Part shown: piece after piece, positions 10,301 through 21,597 of the stretch
How the letters are laid out: every line of letters begins with the position of its first letter
Numbering within the stretch: the stretch's first letter is position 1
Origin: Anisodus tanguticus
Taxonomy: Eukaryota; Streptophyta; Magnoliopsida; Solanales; Solanaceae
NCBI GenBank assembly: GCA_034509755.1
Contig: CM067547.1
Coordinates: forward strand, 49,192,859 to 49,256,858
Direction of reading: 5' to 3'
DNA: 64,000 bases
Notes under the pieces: generated by a model
The model's database searches: none
Told to the model about the DNA's origin: nothing
Seen by the model: the letters and a program-made list of their open reading frames with translations, nothing else
Program-made: the position numbers and the translations under genes

Positions 10301-13300
10301 TGCCGCACATGGACACATATCATAATATCAGTATCAATTCAAGTTCTTTCCTCTATCCATGATAATACCAAGATAAGTGAGAGAGAACTATATCACAAGG
10401 ACGATATGACAACTAAATGCAAATCCAATGTCAACACTAGGCAACAAGCCAATAAATCACAAAGAGGCAACAAGCCACAAATCAGTCAACAGTACCAACC
10501 CTAACTAATCCATCCCAACTTCATACCCGAAGGCGTACATGCTTTCTCCGATGGTAACTAACTCTACATATGCTTCGCTAACCAAAGTGTAACCAGAAGG
10601 TAAGTCGTAACCTACTTGGATGCCGAGCGGGAGCCACAAATGATCACACCGGAGCCTTGCCTTTATGAGGATCCCGGTTCTACTTGAAGTCTAGCCATTA
10701 ATTGAAATTTAAGTTAGAAATGGAACTAACAACACCCATACCACTAGACTATCCCTTGAATCCAACACCAACTATGGTAAAAAGGGTAAAACAGTAATTT
10801 ACCAGCGAATTAGGTAATCCAACGTTCTAGAAGTTCAAGTCTACTCTCCAATTGCTAATTTAGCTAAAGTATAGATCAATTCCCTCATTCAAAGCAAAAA
10901 CCCCAAATTAGGCATAAATCCTAGCTTTTCCATATTCAATTTTTCAACTAGCATGCAAGATTACCTAACTAATGAAATTCCTAGCTTAGGTTAGTCAAAT
11001 TCACCAACAATATTTATTTACAATAATTTAAACTCAAATAGTGAACTAACCATTAAAATCCATCTTCTATAACTAATTTTCTAGGTTTCCATCAATTATT
11101 AATAACCAAGATTTATGGTCCTCTAACCCCAACAAGTCATTACTAACCTTTACTCCTCAAATCTCAATTCAAGAAGACTCAAGACTTTAATCTATTTTCC
11201 CCATCTATGGCTTTACAAGTTAGAACTTCCCATTTTATTAAACCCTAGAATCCAACCTTAATAAGTAAAGGAATTTATCAAAGAAATGAAGTAGTTGAGG
11301 TTTAGAGCTTACCTTTCCCAAGGTTCTATGGGGTTTCTTTTGAAATATTGCCCTAGAGGTTGGCTTGGAATGTGTGTTGGGTGAAAAATGAGGTCAAATC
11401 CCGAAATGAGGCATTAAATACTAGGTCTTCCCAGCGACTACCGCTACAGCGAGCTTCTGTCCACGGTGGCGAACTCTAAGAGGTTCCACTTCATCCGCCG
11501 TGGCGGACGGAGGGTTCGTTGGGGCGGAACCGCGGGCTGTCCACCCCACGCTGGGGTGAGGTACTGGGTTAGGTCGTCCTAGTTCGATTTTTAATTCCTT
11601 TGTAACTCGACTATGGGTCAACTTTAACTGAATTTCCCTCACGTAGAATTGACGGGTACAACAACCAAGGATGATTTAGACACAATGTGAGGAAATTTGG
11701 TGACAGCCAAACGGGTCTTTACAACTTATTTTCACAATTTGGGACTTCTATGAGAATTCATTTTCTGGAAAAGAAAAGAGAGCATAATAAGGATATAGTT
11801 TTGGGTCGCTTGGGAGAAAAAACACTGATAGATGATATGCTAAGGTCAACCTGGTAATACGTTGTGGAACTTGTATATTTGGAATTTAAGAGAAGCAAAA
11901 ACACCATATACTTCACCTGCATGTAGAGATTATCCTTGCTCAGATCTCTAAGTCTAGGCAAGTGTTACTTACCTCTAATCAAAGAAAATGTATAGGCAAG
12001 TCTTACACCTTCCATCTTTGACCTGGAAACTTCACCTGAGTCCATGTTGGCTCATACTGGAAGACAACCTACAATAGTGCCTGTATGAATGTTATTGTTC
12101 AACTTTACTTTGTTTGTTTCTCAATTCTTGCCGTGATTTCTTTGACATATAGAGATCTTTGTTTAATCTAGTCTTTTGTCCATTTTGTTTCTCCTTGTAT
12201 GCAAGCCTATGTTTCCTCTTAGTATTTTCATTCAACTATGTTGTCAGCAGACTTGCATATGTTTTGTGGCCGTTTGTCTTGAGCTTCCTCAATCAGTTAA
12301 TGTGCAATTACAGTCCTCTACATCATGTTTAATAGTTTTACATAAATAGGAATCTTTTGCACTTGCCATTCGTACAACTTATCTTCTTTCCTTTGGTCCT
12401 TTCCCGCTTTATGTTATCAGCAATGTTCATATAGTGTAAAATAGTCTACAACTTGTTGCTTATGCCCCTCAGTAATTTCTGATATGATGTCGCTTTTTCA
12501 TATGTAATTTTAAATTTGGTGCAGGTTGAATCAGTAGACAGTTTTCTACAAGCATTGGGTCTTGAAAAGTATGCAATTACATTTCAAGCTGAAGAAGTAT
12601 GTAGTTTTCCGCTGTATTGCCCTTTTCAAACTTATAAGAGCTTCAGAATAGCACCTATGCCCTTACTATTATTCTTGCAGGTTGATATGGCTGCTCTTGT
12701 ACACATGACAGATGAAGATCTTAAAGCTATGGGAATACCAATGGTAAGCACCTGTTGCATGTTTTATGCGAATTGATCTGGAGGCTGTCACTTTAGGTTT
12801 TTATCTTCTCCTTTTTTTCTCAATAGGAAAGGGGTCATAGCACAAGGGACAAGTATTTTATTTTTGCTGTCAATGGAACGAGGATTTTTATGAAAAAAGA
12901 GTGGAAATAAGTATAGAGCAATATCTTAACTAGTAGGATGAGAGATTTCTATACATATTTGTTATTTGAGAAGAAAAAAAAAGCTTGGATTACTTTTACC
13001 TTGTAAAAAAAACTTGGATTGATTGAAGATAACTGAATGAGAATAACCTTGAACATTTTTCAGAGAAGACTTTTTGGCACGAAGGTCATGAAAATCTATG
13101 TTGCTCGGACTCTCCAAAAATACTGCTGCACCCGTGTTGGATCATCCAAAAATGCACTACATTTGGAGGACCCCACACGCACCCGTCGACATTTTTGAAG
13201 AGTCCGAGCGACATAGATGAAAATCATGTTGATTCGGGAGATTTCGATGCTTAGGCTAGATATTAGCACAAGTTTTTGTTAGATAATTCTACAGCCAAAA

Positions 13301-13659
13301 GACCAGAGCTTGTAAAATTACTTTCACATGTTAAACTTGTAAAAAACCCTCTTGTTATAGTTCAGTCTTTGTAAGGGCTATTTACTTCAAAAGTTCACAG
13401 GAGGCCTAAACTTTCTTGGATTTGCAACTTTAGAGTAAAAAATTAACAATGTGGATTAGTGTCTGGTGATTTACTAAGTGTCAGCTTGCCAAGGTAGAGG
13501 TAAGGTCTGTGTACACTCTACCCTCCCCAGACCCCACATTGTGGGATTTCACTGTGTATGTTGTTGTTGTTGATTTACTAAGTGTCAACTAAAGTAAATG
13601 TCCTTTGTTTTCAGGGTCCAAGGAAGAAGATACTTTTAGCATTGGAATCTAAAGTTTGA
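4326..13659 (+). CDS. SAM-domain protein gene, six exons, with in-frame TGA in exon 2 (possible pseudogene)
   Basis: Proposed coding exons are 4326-4420, 6230-6294, 6413-6699, 12525-12596, 12681-12743 and 13615-13659, joining in consistent phase to 209 codons. The N-terminus opens MYADRVEAVTRRSIKER. The middle is basic and contains DKWVHDLYQPDE and TKDLRLKLQRR. The last three exons make a sterile alpha motif domain: FLQALGLEKYAITFQAEE, VHMTDEDLKAMGIPM, GPRKKILLALESKV-stop. SAM domains are small helical modules for protein or RNA interaction; the molecular role of this plant family is not clear to me. Every intron has GT-AG ends except intron 3, which begins GC (AAG|GCAAGT). Codon 34, at 6234-6236 four bases into exon 2, is TGA. 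Alternative splice sites that I tried do not remove it in frame. The gene is therefore either a recent nonsense allele or has a start or splice I cannot see. Confidence 0.75.
4500..4827. repeat. MITE-like sequence with 68/62-bp tandem units
   Basis: The segment CTCATAGTTGAGGTGTGTTT and the downstream TTAGGTAGGAAAAGGGAACA recur at about 4631, 4699 and 4761 (spacing 68 then 62 bp). Related inverted motifs (CTACC(T/A)AAATTATCA, AAAACACACCTC) occur at 4520-4560. It looks like rearranged copies of the foldback element immediately downstream. It lies in intron 1 of the SAM gene. Confidence 0.6.
4828..5109. mobile_element. Foldback MITE (about 280 bp)
   Basis: The ends are inverted: ATGGTTAAAAACACA at 4828 and TGTTTTTGACCAT ending at 5109. 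Inner arms also pair: CGTTGTTCCCTTTTCTACCT at 4957 against AGGTAGGAAAAGGGAACAACG ending at 5053. Short arms CACGAGTTTCAC and GTGAAACTCG pair between them. The element is non-coding and non-autonomous. The superfamily is not determined because no target duplication was clear. Confidence 0.7.
5362..5462 (+). mobile_element. 5'-truncated Au-type SINE with 14-bp target duplication
   Basis: The sequence contains the typical Au SINE 3' half: a CATACAATAGACCCTTGTGG block, a TCGGACCCCGC block, ATAGCGGGAGCTTAGTGCAC and CGGGCTGCCCTTTT at the end. It is flanked by direct repeats ATTTATTCAATTAT at 5348-5361 and 5463-5476, as expected for target-primed insertion. The tRNA-like head is absent. It lies in intron 1 of the SAM gene. 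Confidence 0.8.
5477..6229. other. Remainder of SAM gene intron 1
   Basis: AT-rich intronic sequence with no reading frame or repeat recognised beyond the elements listed; it ends in the acceptor TTTTCAG before 6230. Confidence 0.6.
6662..7114. repeat. 227-bp tandem duplication spanning the end of SAM exon 3
   Basis: The block from the 3' end of exon 3 into the intron (AAGTTTCTAAGAAGAAG at 6671) is repeated at 6898 with a few differences. Both copies contain the GC donor context CAGAAGGCAAGTATATCTCA, then matching sequence to CAAAACATGCCTTAAA or CAAAACACGCCTTAAA. The second copy supplies a duplicate exon end and donor inside the intron. Confidence 0.9.
7724..8025. mobile_element. GC-rich hAT-like non-autonomous insertion
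   Basis: It breaks the tandem repeat unit between GCTGTGGC (7716-7723) and GCTGTTGG (8026-8033), an imperfect 8-bp duplication. The right end, TTGCCATCCCTA, is the same as the right end of the well-bounded hAT element at 48929-49963. The interior is rich in GGCGGGT/ACCCGCC motifs. The left end lacks a matching inverted terminus, so that boundary rests on the repeat-unit comparison. Confidence 0.6.
8083..8147 (+). mobile_element. TS-type SINE fragment
   Basis: It contains GGTAAGGTCTGCGTACACTC and a terminal (TTG)n run, hallmarks of the tobacco TS SINE 3' region, with the part between them deleted. It is flanked by GGCTGGAGTGCCTT (8069-8082) and GGCTGGAGTGACTT (8148-8161), a 14-bp duplication with one mismatch. 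Confidence 0.7.
8401..9454. other. SAM gene intron 3, unassigned part
   Basis: Intronic sequence with no domain-bearing reading frame. A stretch at about 8850-8990 contains GGGGTTCAAGC, reminiscent of a polymerase III B box, and could be a decayed SINE. I could not confirm this. Confidence 0.4.
9460..11723. mobile_element. Solo LTR (2,264 bp) with ACTTA target duplication
   Basis: The segment starts TGTCACGAACCC and ends GGGTCTTTACA, near-inverted TG...CA ends. It is flanked on both sides by ACTTA (9455-9459 and 11724-11728). There is no pol coding inside and no second LTR beside it, so it is a solo LTR left by recombination. Length and the TGTCACGA-type ends suggest a Ty3/gypsy chromovirus; orientation is not determined. 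It lies in intron 3 of the SAM gene. Confidence 0.85.
11729..12524. other. SAM gene intron 3, 3' part
   Basis: AT-rich intron sequence, T-rich toward the acceptor GTGCAG before 12525. No other feature seen. Confidence 0.6.
13096..13216. mobile_element. 121-bp hAT-type MITE with 8-bp target duplication
   Basis: The terminal inverted repeats are CTATGTTGCTCGGACTCT on the left and AGAGTCCGAGCGACATAG on the right (one mismatch). The 8-bp direct repeat ATGAAAAT flanks it at 13088-13095 and 13217-13224. An 8-bp duplication with short termini fits hAT. It sits in intron 5 of the SAM gene. Confidence 0.9.
13487..13571 (+). mobile_element. 5'-truncated TS SINE with 19-bp target duplication
   Basis: It carries the TS SINE 3' half: GGTAAGGTCTGTGTACACTC, then TACCCTCCCCAGACCCCACA, TGTGGGATTTCACTG and (TTG)n. 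It is flanked by GATTTACTAAGTGTCAGCT (13468-13486) and GATTTACTAAGTGTCAACT (13572-13590), which differ at one base. It lies in intron 5 of the SAM gene. Confidence 0.9.
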
Positions 13660-15140
13660 CAATTGGGGTTACAGGGAATTATTTCCTGGTTCTTTTTTGG
13701 GATTTTATCACTCAATGTCGTTAACAAGAGCTCACTTCCTGTAGCTAATCTGAACAACGATACATGAGCTCGACCTTAATGTTTTTTTAATTAATGGCTT
13801 TTCTAGTAATTAGCATGTAAATCGGATGCTAAATTTTGTCTCTTTAACCCCCTACCCACCCACCCACCCCACCCTTCGAAAAAGAAAAAAAAGAAAGAGT
13901 TACTTTAATACTATTCAAGGCCTTGCTTATTAGAGTATTCAGTGAAGCATCGTGCTTGTTCTCATCCTTGACATTTGGAATGAGTCGGAAAACTTTTTTG
14001 AGCTAACATCTTAAGTGGTTTCAAACTATTTAAAGCATTTAAGAATTATGTTCTCATAACATATAAGCACTAGGTGATTTTTTCCTATCTATTTTAATCT
14101 TGGTGGATAGAGTTACCTGTTATCTGTTGCTTGGTGAGAGGTGACATGTATTCCGTGGAATTAGTCAAGATATGCGCAAGCTGGTCCGTACACCATAGTT
14201 ATTACTTATTAGAAAAAAAATATAAGCACAAACTCCAACTCATAGAATTGTATAAAGTATTGCATTTTCGTTCTAATTAAGCCATAAACTTCTAGTCCCT
14301 ATAGAACTGTACCCTCTAAATATCTGCATCCAACTAAGTTTTTTGACCGCGGAGCAGGAGAATTTCCACTAACGTTATTGCTGGCAGGACAGTTGGGCCG
14401 TGAGTGCGGTGGAAATGGGCTTCCCAAGAAGCCAGCATGTGTCGGGGTTAGGGAGAGATTCAAGTCCTAGTAGCTCCGCCAAATGATGATTCAACATAAT
14501 TTTATATTTTGAAATCAAGCAAAATTTGGCGCCACTTTATGATAATGGAACCAACCCTGTAAATATTTTCATTATTGGAAGAAATAATAACCTTGCCTCG
14601 ATATTTCAAGCCTTAGGGACGTTTTAAAGTTTCTTAAAGTAGTGGAGCATTTCATTTTATTCCTTTACGTTAGGTTAGAAGATTTTCTTACTCACTCAAA
14701 AGATGCAGCGAAAAAACTGTTTTTCAAGCACCTAAGCATTTGGTGGGGTAGTTAATGAGAATAATGAGAATTGTGTTTAATTATATCTGTGTATATTCTA
14801 TGTATTACTGTAAATACGGTACATACATGCAACATATAAAATACAACTCAGTATATTATTGTATGTATATAATTATATATTATTTGTATGTTGTGCATAT
14901 GTCAACCGGATATAAGCATACCTAAGACATATAATGAAATACTAGTGTAGATGGAGAGAAAATGTTGCAGAAACCATGAGAGAGAATTTTGGCGAAAAAG
15001 AAAATTCTGCAAATAATAGAGCAACAACCAGATTTAGTCATCTGATTTTTCGGCGGAACTTCAGCACTATTCCGATGGAGTAGCGAAAGACAGGGTGGAG
15101 CAGCACGGGCGGGCCTAAGAATAACGATGAATAGAGCTTG

Positions 15141-15174
<34 letters not shown>

Positions 15175-16430
15175 TTCTTCAAAAAAAATTTAATTTTGTG
15201 AAATTTATTGGAAGTTGTAAATGTTTTGTAAATAAACTATAACAAAAACATAACTCGTGTAACTCATACGTGGAGTCTGATGATGATAGTGTGTATGCAT
15301 ATCTTACCTCTACTTTCGGGTAGAGAGTTTGTGTTCGATAGACTTCGAGCGCGGCTCAAGGAAAAACATTTCAAAAGAAGAAAATAATGATAGTAAAGAA
15401 GCTATGACAAAAAACTAAAGATTAAAAGAAACAGTAACTACAACAAAATAGTACGCTAATCGGCATATAAGAAATATTAAATAGTAACAGAAATCGAAGA
15501 ACAAGAGTACAAGAATAATATTAAGATATGAAAGGATAAGTGAGACGTAAATAAACTATTGGTGTTATATTTTAAAATAGAATAATAATAAATTTATTAT
15601 GTTAAAATGTTCTAAGTATTTGAATTTCAAGTTGGAAAAGTGTAAAACCCTAACACACTGAAGACCACACAGTTCTCACATAATTCATTTAGATTTTTAA
15701 ACAAATTAAGGTTCGATTTTCAGTCCAATCCTTTAATTTCATTGAAATTATCGCCTCACTTGTCTTGCATTCTTCGCTTTTTTGTTTAATCAATCTATTA
15801 TACAGCCTTGTCATCTGCAAATTTCGCATTTATGTTTGTGTTTGACTAAACATTTCAAATTTCCGCTTTCATTATTTGTTATGTTACTTCATTTTTTGTT
15901 ATTAAGTATGAATAGATAGCGGACTAGTTGTTGCTATAGTAACAGCCGTCCATTTTCAAATGTTCAAATTAAAAATAGCCGTCAAATACAATAACATATT
16001 TAGTGAAATCCTTAAAAGTGAGTTCTGTAAAGGTTAGAGTGTACACACACTTATTACTACCTTAGTAGAGATACTGTTTTCGATAGACCACCAGCATAAA
16101 TATTTGTATAATATTCTTTATTCTAATATCATACAAATATGAGTCTTAATATTAACAACAACAAACCTAGTAAAATCCCACAAAATGGGAGTGTACGCAA
16201 TTGGAGGTAGAGTCCAACTGAGCATATCATATTATCGACGCTAACACCTGGAGAGTCCAACTGAGCATAGCATGAGTACCCGAGATAGAAGTGCACAACC
16301 AGTTAGGTGTACAAGGTCCCAATCAAGAATAAATATTATGCTAAATGATGTACCTCCAGGTGAGAACATAGATCAAGAAGGAACTCCTATTCATGTTGTG
16401 TCTGGGAATACGACACATGGACAAAGAGGT
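13660..16430. other. Intergenic, AT-rich
   Basis: The first few hundred bases are the presumed SAM gene 3' untranslated region. A (GAAA)n microsatellite lies at about 15144-15174. A segment at 14340-14500 contains GATTCAAGTCC and could be a decayed polymerase III-derived repeat. At 16272-16478 a short frame opens MSTRDRSAQPVRCTRSQSRI; it looks like the start of a retroelement gag and is cut by the LTR at 16431, but I cannot assign it. Confidence 0.5.
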
Positions 16431-17331
16431 TGTTGGAAATTTACTAATGTGGAATTAAGTTTATCCCATTATTTATGACTCGAACAATTGGGGCCCCGCA
16501 CATCGAAAACGTCGTTTCCACACACGTGCACTCGTAGTGCCAAGTATCGTAAATTTCGTTAGTGAAAGAGATATTGGTACGTACGTAAATGTTTGACACA
16601 TAGAATGATGGATGGTCATTTGCTAAATAACAAGTGTTCCATGTCGGTAAACGAAGGAAGGATTGTGCGATGTGTAAGATGGAATGAGTCGGAAAGAGCC
16701 GCGGTGCCCCCCAAGCAAGGCCGCGGCGCCTGGTCGGCAGTAAGTTTTTTGGATAATTAGAGCCGCGGTGCTAATGCTGCAGCATCGCGGCGCTTCCCAG
16801 GCAGTGACTGTTCGACGGAATCCCAAAAGTTTGGTTGTTGAGGTGGTTTAAATGTCATTGAATCCACCCAATAATGGTCATTACTTGGACCATTATGTTG
16901 TTGCATTACTTGGGGATTAAAAGTCATCCATTACATGACAATTGAATGCCATTATGGGGCACTTGAAAGGCCATCTTGCACACCTATAAATTGAGGCCTT
17001 TGGCTCAATTCTATAGATGAACAGAAATGAAAAATACACACAAGTTAACAACACCACAAAGAGATCAGATTTTTCTGATAGCAATCCTTCTCTTAGCAAT
17101 CTTCATTATTCGTGTTCTTTGCTGAGGTAATTTTCGTAGGCTTTGCACATTTGATAGTTTGTTATTTTATCTTGGGAGACTATTGCCTACACTTTCGTAA
17201 AGCCTATACACGGGGGCAATCTTGTCTTAAAGACAGAGAGTCATCTCTCGACTCAGCCACTGGTGTTGTGTTTTTCTAATTGGTTGCTAAGTGTTTCAGG
17301 TGTCAACTTAAATCTCAAAGGACTCTAACCG
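16431..17331 (+). repeat. 5' LTR of copia element (right boundary uncertain)
   Basis: It aligns with 21598-22534 throughout, with scattered substitutions and indels, up to the point where the 3' copy is truncated. The true LTR end is therefore at or beyond 17331. It contains a GC-rich insert with repeated GCCGCGG(T/C)GC motifs (16690-16800) and a TATAAATTGAGGCC promoter-like box at 16984-16997, probably the LTR promoter. Confidence 0.8.
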
Positions 17332-18867
17332 TTCGGATTCTCAGCGGTTCTAAAAGTCACAAGCGTAGAAGTCCATGTTCTTGTATTTCTGAATACAAGA
17401 TCCAGATTTGAAGTTCCAATTCAAGATCAAGAAATTGACAACTTGTTGTTGTATCTTTGTTGTTTATCCTTTCGATCACTGTAATAATTATTTACTATTC
17501 CCCTACATGCTTTATCTCTAATAATTTCAAGACAAGATTTGTATTAGTGTTCGAAAGATGTTGGTCAATAGTTGTGTGACCAAATATGGCTATGGTTGTG
17601 ATTTTCTGGTTGAAGACCGTTCCAAGGACGAGTTGATGTCACCGCTCCCGAGGGCGGTGGAAACAAGCGCCCACGACAGGCTGGGGATGTCAACTGGGAT
17701 AAGAGGAGAAGACTGAAGATGTTGTTATTTCTATCATGTAGCAGAGGGCCTATATCTGTCCCAGACAAAGGATCCGAATTATGGTAAAGAGGATATGGAC
17801 ATTCAGTCTAACTAAAGTGGGCCAGAATCCAAAAGGTCTAAGTTATTTTATCCTTCCTTCTCTATAATGTGTTGAGATGATTTCTGAATAAAAGTGTATA
17901 AAGCAAGACAAGGAATATGAAATGGTTTCATTAAAAACTTATATTCCCTACACTCTAAAATCAGAAATTGAATCTCATCTTCCTTCCCGGTTAAAGATTG
18001 GACTATTGTAAACAAAACTTAAAAGATGCATTTTTTTAGTGTAATTATTAAAAGTGTGTAAAGTATGTTCTCACATACGAAGGATAGATATCCACTGAAT
18101 GTGCGAAAACTGTTACCACTCTTAAGTAAGCGCCAGAGATTTCTTTGGGCACCAATATCAAGGGAAGAAGACTATAAAAATGGCTTATCTTAAGACGTTG
18201 AACCTGTCACACTATCTGACAGAAGATCCTTCATTTGATAGGATGATATTGGACACTCAGTCGTACAAAACATACGGGCGACTGGAGTGGGCCAGAGTTT
18301 CCAGTCTTAAATGATCTGAATAGTAATGGACACCTAGTAAGGTGGGCCAGAATTTCCAAGTCTAAATGATCTGAAGGCCAAAAGAACGGCAGAAAAAAAT
18401 TGGACACTCAATCTGTAAAAGCAATTGGAATGGGCCAGAGTATCCAAATCACATATGATCCGGTTACGCCCTAACCACGGGCGAGAGGTTGTCCTTAAGA
18501 AGGACTTCAGGGAATGAGATCATTCTAAAAGGAGGTGATACATGTCCCAAAGTTGGTTTCAGGGACGTTGTTGGTCAAGCTGGTTTGAGACTAGTCCAAC
18601 AGGTCTGTAATAACCAAGAATGGTACAGTTTGTCTGTAGCAAAATAAATGATATATTTGTAATCTGTGATTCTATGCCATCATAGATTAAGACATGTTAA
18701 ATAGAAAGTCATTCAAAAGCTAACGGAGTTGAGATTATTGCCTTCTGTCAACATAAACCCTAAAAAATGAATGTGAGGTGGGCGAAGAGACAAAATCACC
18801 TTTCCATTCCGTCAAAGGAATAGCGAAAGAAGCACCGCTCCTCTAGAACTTAGTCACACCTATATGG
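17332..18867 (+). other. Copia internal region: leader and gag debris
   Basis: No initiator-Met-type primer site was recognised. A motif TGGGCCAGA(G/A) followed by TTCCA or TCCAA recurs at about 17818, 18290, 18342 and 18432, a degenerate internal repeat. No intact gag frame was seen. Confidence 0.5.
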
Positions 18868-19416
18868 GTGATTCGAAGTTTATACAAAATAGAGGGGCGA
18901 GACAAGTACTTTATGACCTTTATTGACGATGGTACAACGTATTGCATTCTTTGTTTGTTGAAAAGCAAAGATGAAGCTATTGAAGCGGATAAGCGCTACA
19001 AAGCAGAAATTGAAAATCAACTAAGCCTACGGATTGAAGAATTCGTAGTGATAGAGGGGGAGAATATGAAACATCGTTCATCAAACGACTGCTCCTTACT
19101 CACCCAGTCTAACAGTGTTAGCCAAGCGCAAAGCCGTACGCCAAAAATATGTGGGGCAATACGATCCTTACCGCTAATGCGATTCTCAACAGAACTCCGC
19201 ATAAGGATAAGGATAACCCTCCGTGTGAAATATGGAAAGGATCCCACCTACAAATGTTGTGTTGTGGGGTGGCTTGGTAGATGTTTGAATACCGAAACAG
19301 GTCAAGTTGGACCTAAGACTGTAAATTGCATATCCATTGGATCTGTAAATTACAGTAGTGCTTATCGCCTCTTGGTGTCAAAGAATGCTGAATTCTTTGA
19401 AGATAACTTTCCTTAA
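18868..19416 (+). pseudogene. Copia integrase fragment
   Basis: The open segment begins with YKIEGRDKYFMTFIDDGTTY, the integrase core block of Ty1/copia, and ends with GPKTVNCISIGSVNYSSAYR then FEDNFP, the region after the integrase core. The middle, which should carry the second catalytic acid, is missing or rearranged, so this is an internally deleted pseudogene. Confidence 0.75.
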
Positions 19417-19559
19417 GAAGGAAAAAATAATTGCTCGAGGTTAACAAGAACCCTCGAGTGCTTAATTGTCCGGAACTAGATGTTCCAGAGCTACATGACT
19501 AGGAAGTTACTGACTATCCGGAACTTAATATTCTGGATCTACATAACTCAATGATTCTA

Positions 19560-20965
19560 GATGTTGAACCGAGATGGAGCAAAGAGGGGACAAAGACTTG
19601 TTCCAGGCCTTCTAGCTTGTATGGTTAAGAATGAACCATGGACAACTAACAAAGAATTGTCATCTCCAGAAGCATTGCTTTGGAAAGAAGCCATAGAGAG
19701 AGAAATAAATTCCATCAGATATAACCATACTTGAGTAATGGTTGACCTTCATCCGAGAAAAGAACCCTTGGGTTATAAAAATGGATACTCAAATTGAGTA
19801 CAAAGTAGATGGATCTACTGTCGAGTATAAGGGCTCGACTACTTGAACATGTGCCTCCCTGTAAATAGCTTAACATCCAGGGCCATTGCAGTCTTGCATG
19901 ACATGGATGTTGAGATATCTTTCCTAATCGGAGAGTTGGAAGAGGAGGATCATAGTTGGTTTGTTGGACTATTGGGCTTCTTCCTGAACTTTCTTTTGAT
20001 TCCTGAAATGTTTACATTTTGGTCCTGGAAGTTTCAGATAAAAATAGAAACAATGAATCTGACAACAGAAACATTGACTCTGAAGTTAGAAAGCCAACAG
20101 TTGGAAAACCAACAGTCTGAAAGTGGAAAGTCATATTGAAACAAAAGTCTTGCTATGAAAGATATGGGTATCACAGATGACATCTTAGGAATTGGGATTT
20201 CTAAGACATCTAACAAACTCGTCTTAATCCAAACTCATTTGTGGGTTAGTTGACAGTCTCGTTGAAGCCACCAATGGATATGAATCATAGAATTGATTGG
20301 AATCATGGTGCACCTATATACGATGAGCGATATGCACATGTTACATGTAGTTCAATGTATTTTACACACTACAACCGACTTGGTATCGGCCTATAAAGTA
20401 GATCAGTTGAACTAAGGTTCACTCGTGATTCTAAAACTGATCGATAGAAGGCGTTAAATCGGATATGACGATATCTGAAATATTCGCTTATCTACGAATT
20501 GTGGTATTCTGGATGTCCAGTGATTCTGGGAGAACACAATGATGCAAACTGGACATCAGACTTAAAGAACACCAAAGCCACAAGTAAATGTGTATAGTGT
20601 GTTTAGGAAAATCTTCTAAGCAAACTTGCATCGGCCGATTCGTGATGGAATCGGAGTTTATCGCTTTAAACAAAGCATGCGAATAAGTTGAGTAACTTCA
20701 CGACTCCTTAGAGGACGTCCCTTATTGGGAGAAACCCTTGCCTTCGGCAGTTATACATTGTGGCTAGCTGGTCGGCTTCAATAAAGGGCACGAATGACAG
20801 CGTCTGGACATATCTATCGGATACATTAGACCGTATAACAGTTGATCACCACGGGTGTCACTTCCTTGATTACTAATCAAAGAATATAGCGGACCCTTTA
20901 ACTAAGGGACTACCCAAAGATCAAGAGTTCTGTCTGTCTAGAAGAATGGACTTAAAACCCAAATA
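19560..20965 (+). pseudogene. Copia RT and RNase H fragments
   Basis: RT traces occur at about 19700-19960 (a KEPLGYK block, then GELEEEDH). RNase H traces occur at about 20510-20965: DANWTSDLKNTKATSKCV, then SKNIADPLTKGLPKDQEF and SRRMDLKPK. Frames change repeatedly and stops are frequent. The same blocks are better preserved in the inverted relative at 35613-36376. Confidence 0.75.
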
Positions 20966-21597
20966 ATACGAACATTTGCGCTGATAACCCAACATACTGA
21001 CTGGAGATCCCAATAATTTGGTTCGATGGGAAAACTAAGCTGCAAAAGGTTTAGTTAAGCGCTTCGATAGAAGCAAGAGCACTTCAAATGATGATTTCTG
21101 TAAAGAAACATGAATCCAAAGCCTTTTCCGTGATAGACACTAAAGTGCTACCTGCATGGTGGGTAAAGGTTAAACTTCAAAACCTTTAACAATCCTCAAA
21201 CGGTTGAGGTTAAGGTTGGAGAAACTTTTAATGATTCTAACACTTATGAAGTGGGGTATAGCAGGATACCTTGTAGGAGATCAGCTATTTAAGTGCGAGG
21301 ACAGGCCGCCTCAAATGAACGCACTTAAGAATCCAAGTATGTCCACGACCACAACGGACAGAACAATAAGAAGAAACGAATAAATGAGAGGTATTGTGAT
21401 GGTACCATTGTCTTGGATTACATTAAACACTGACGGTTCAAGACATCACGTTCACATCGCAGCAAGTAAGTCCGATGGTACTCAACTAGGGAAGGTTCAA
21501 AGCGGAAGCTACCTCTCCTGATGTAATATCTTTTCGCTGAAAGATTGCTAAAAGTAGGCACATTGTGTGTGCGCCAAAATCTCTTTCAAGAGGGGAT

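Noticed and set aside
10244..10504. 86-codon + strand frame
   Set aside because: Lies wholly inside the solo LTR; low-complexity composition.
14922..15182. 86-codon minus-strand frame starting in FLSFFLSFF
   Set aside because: Its start is translation of the (GAAA)n microsatellite.
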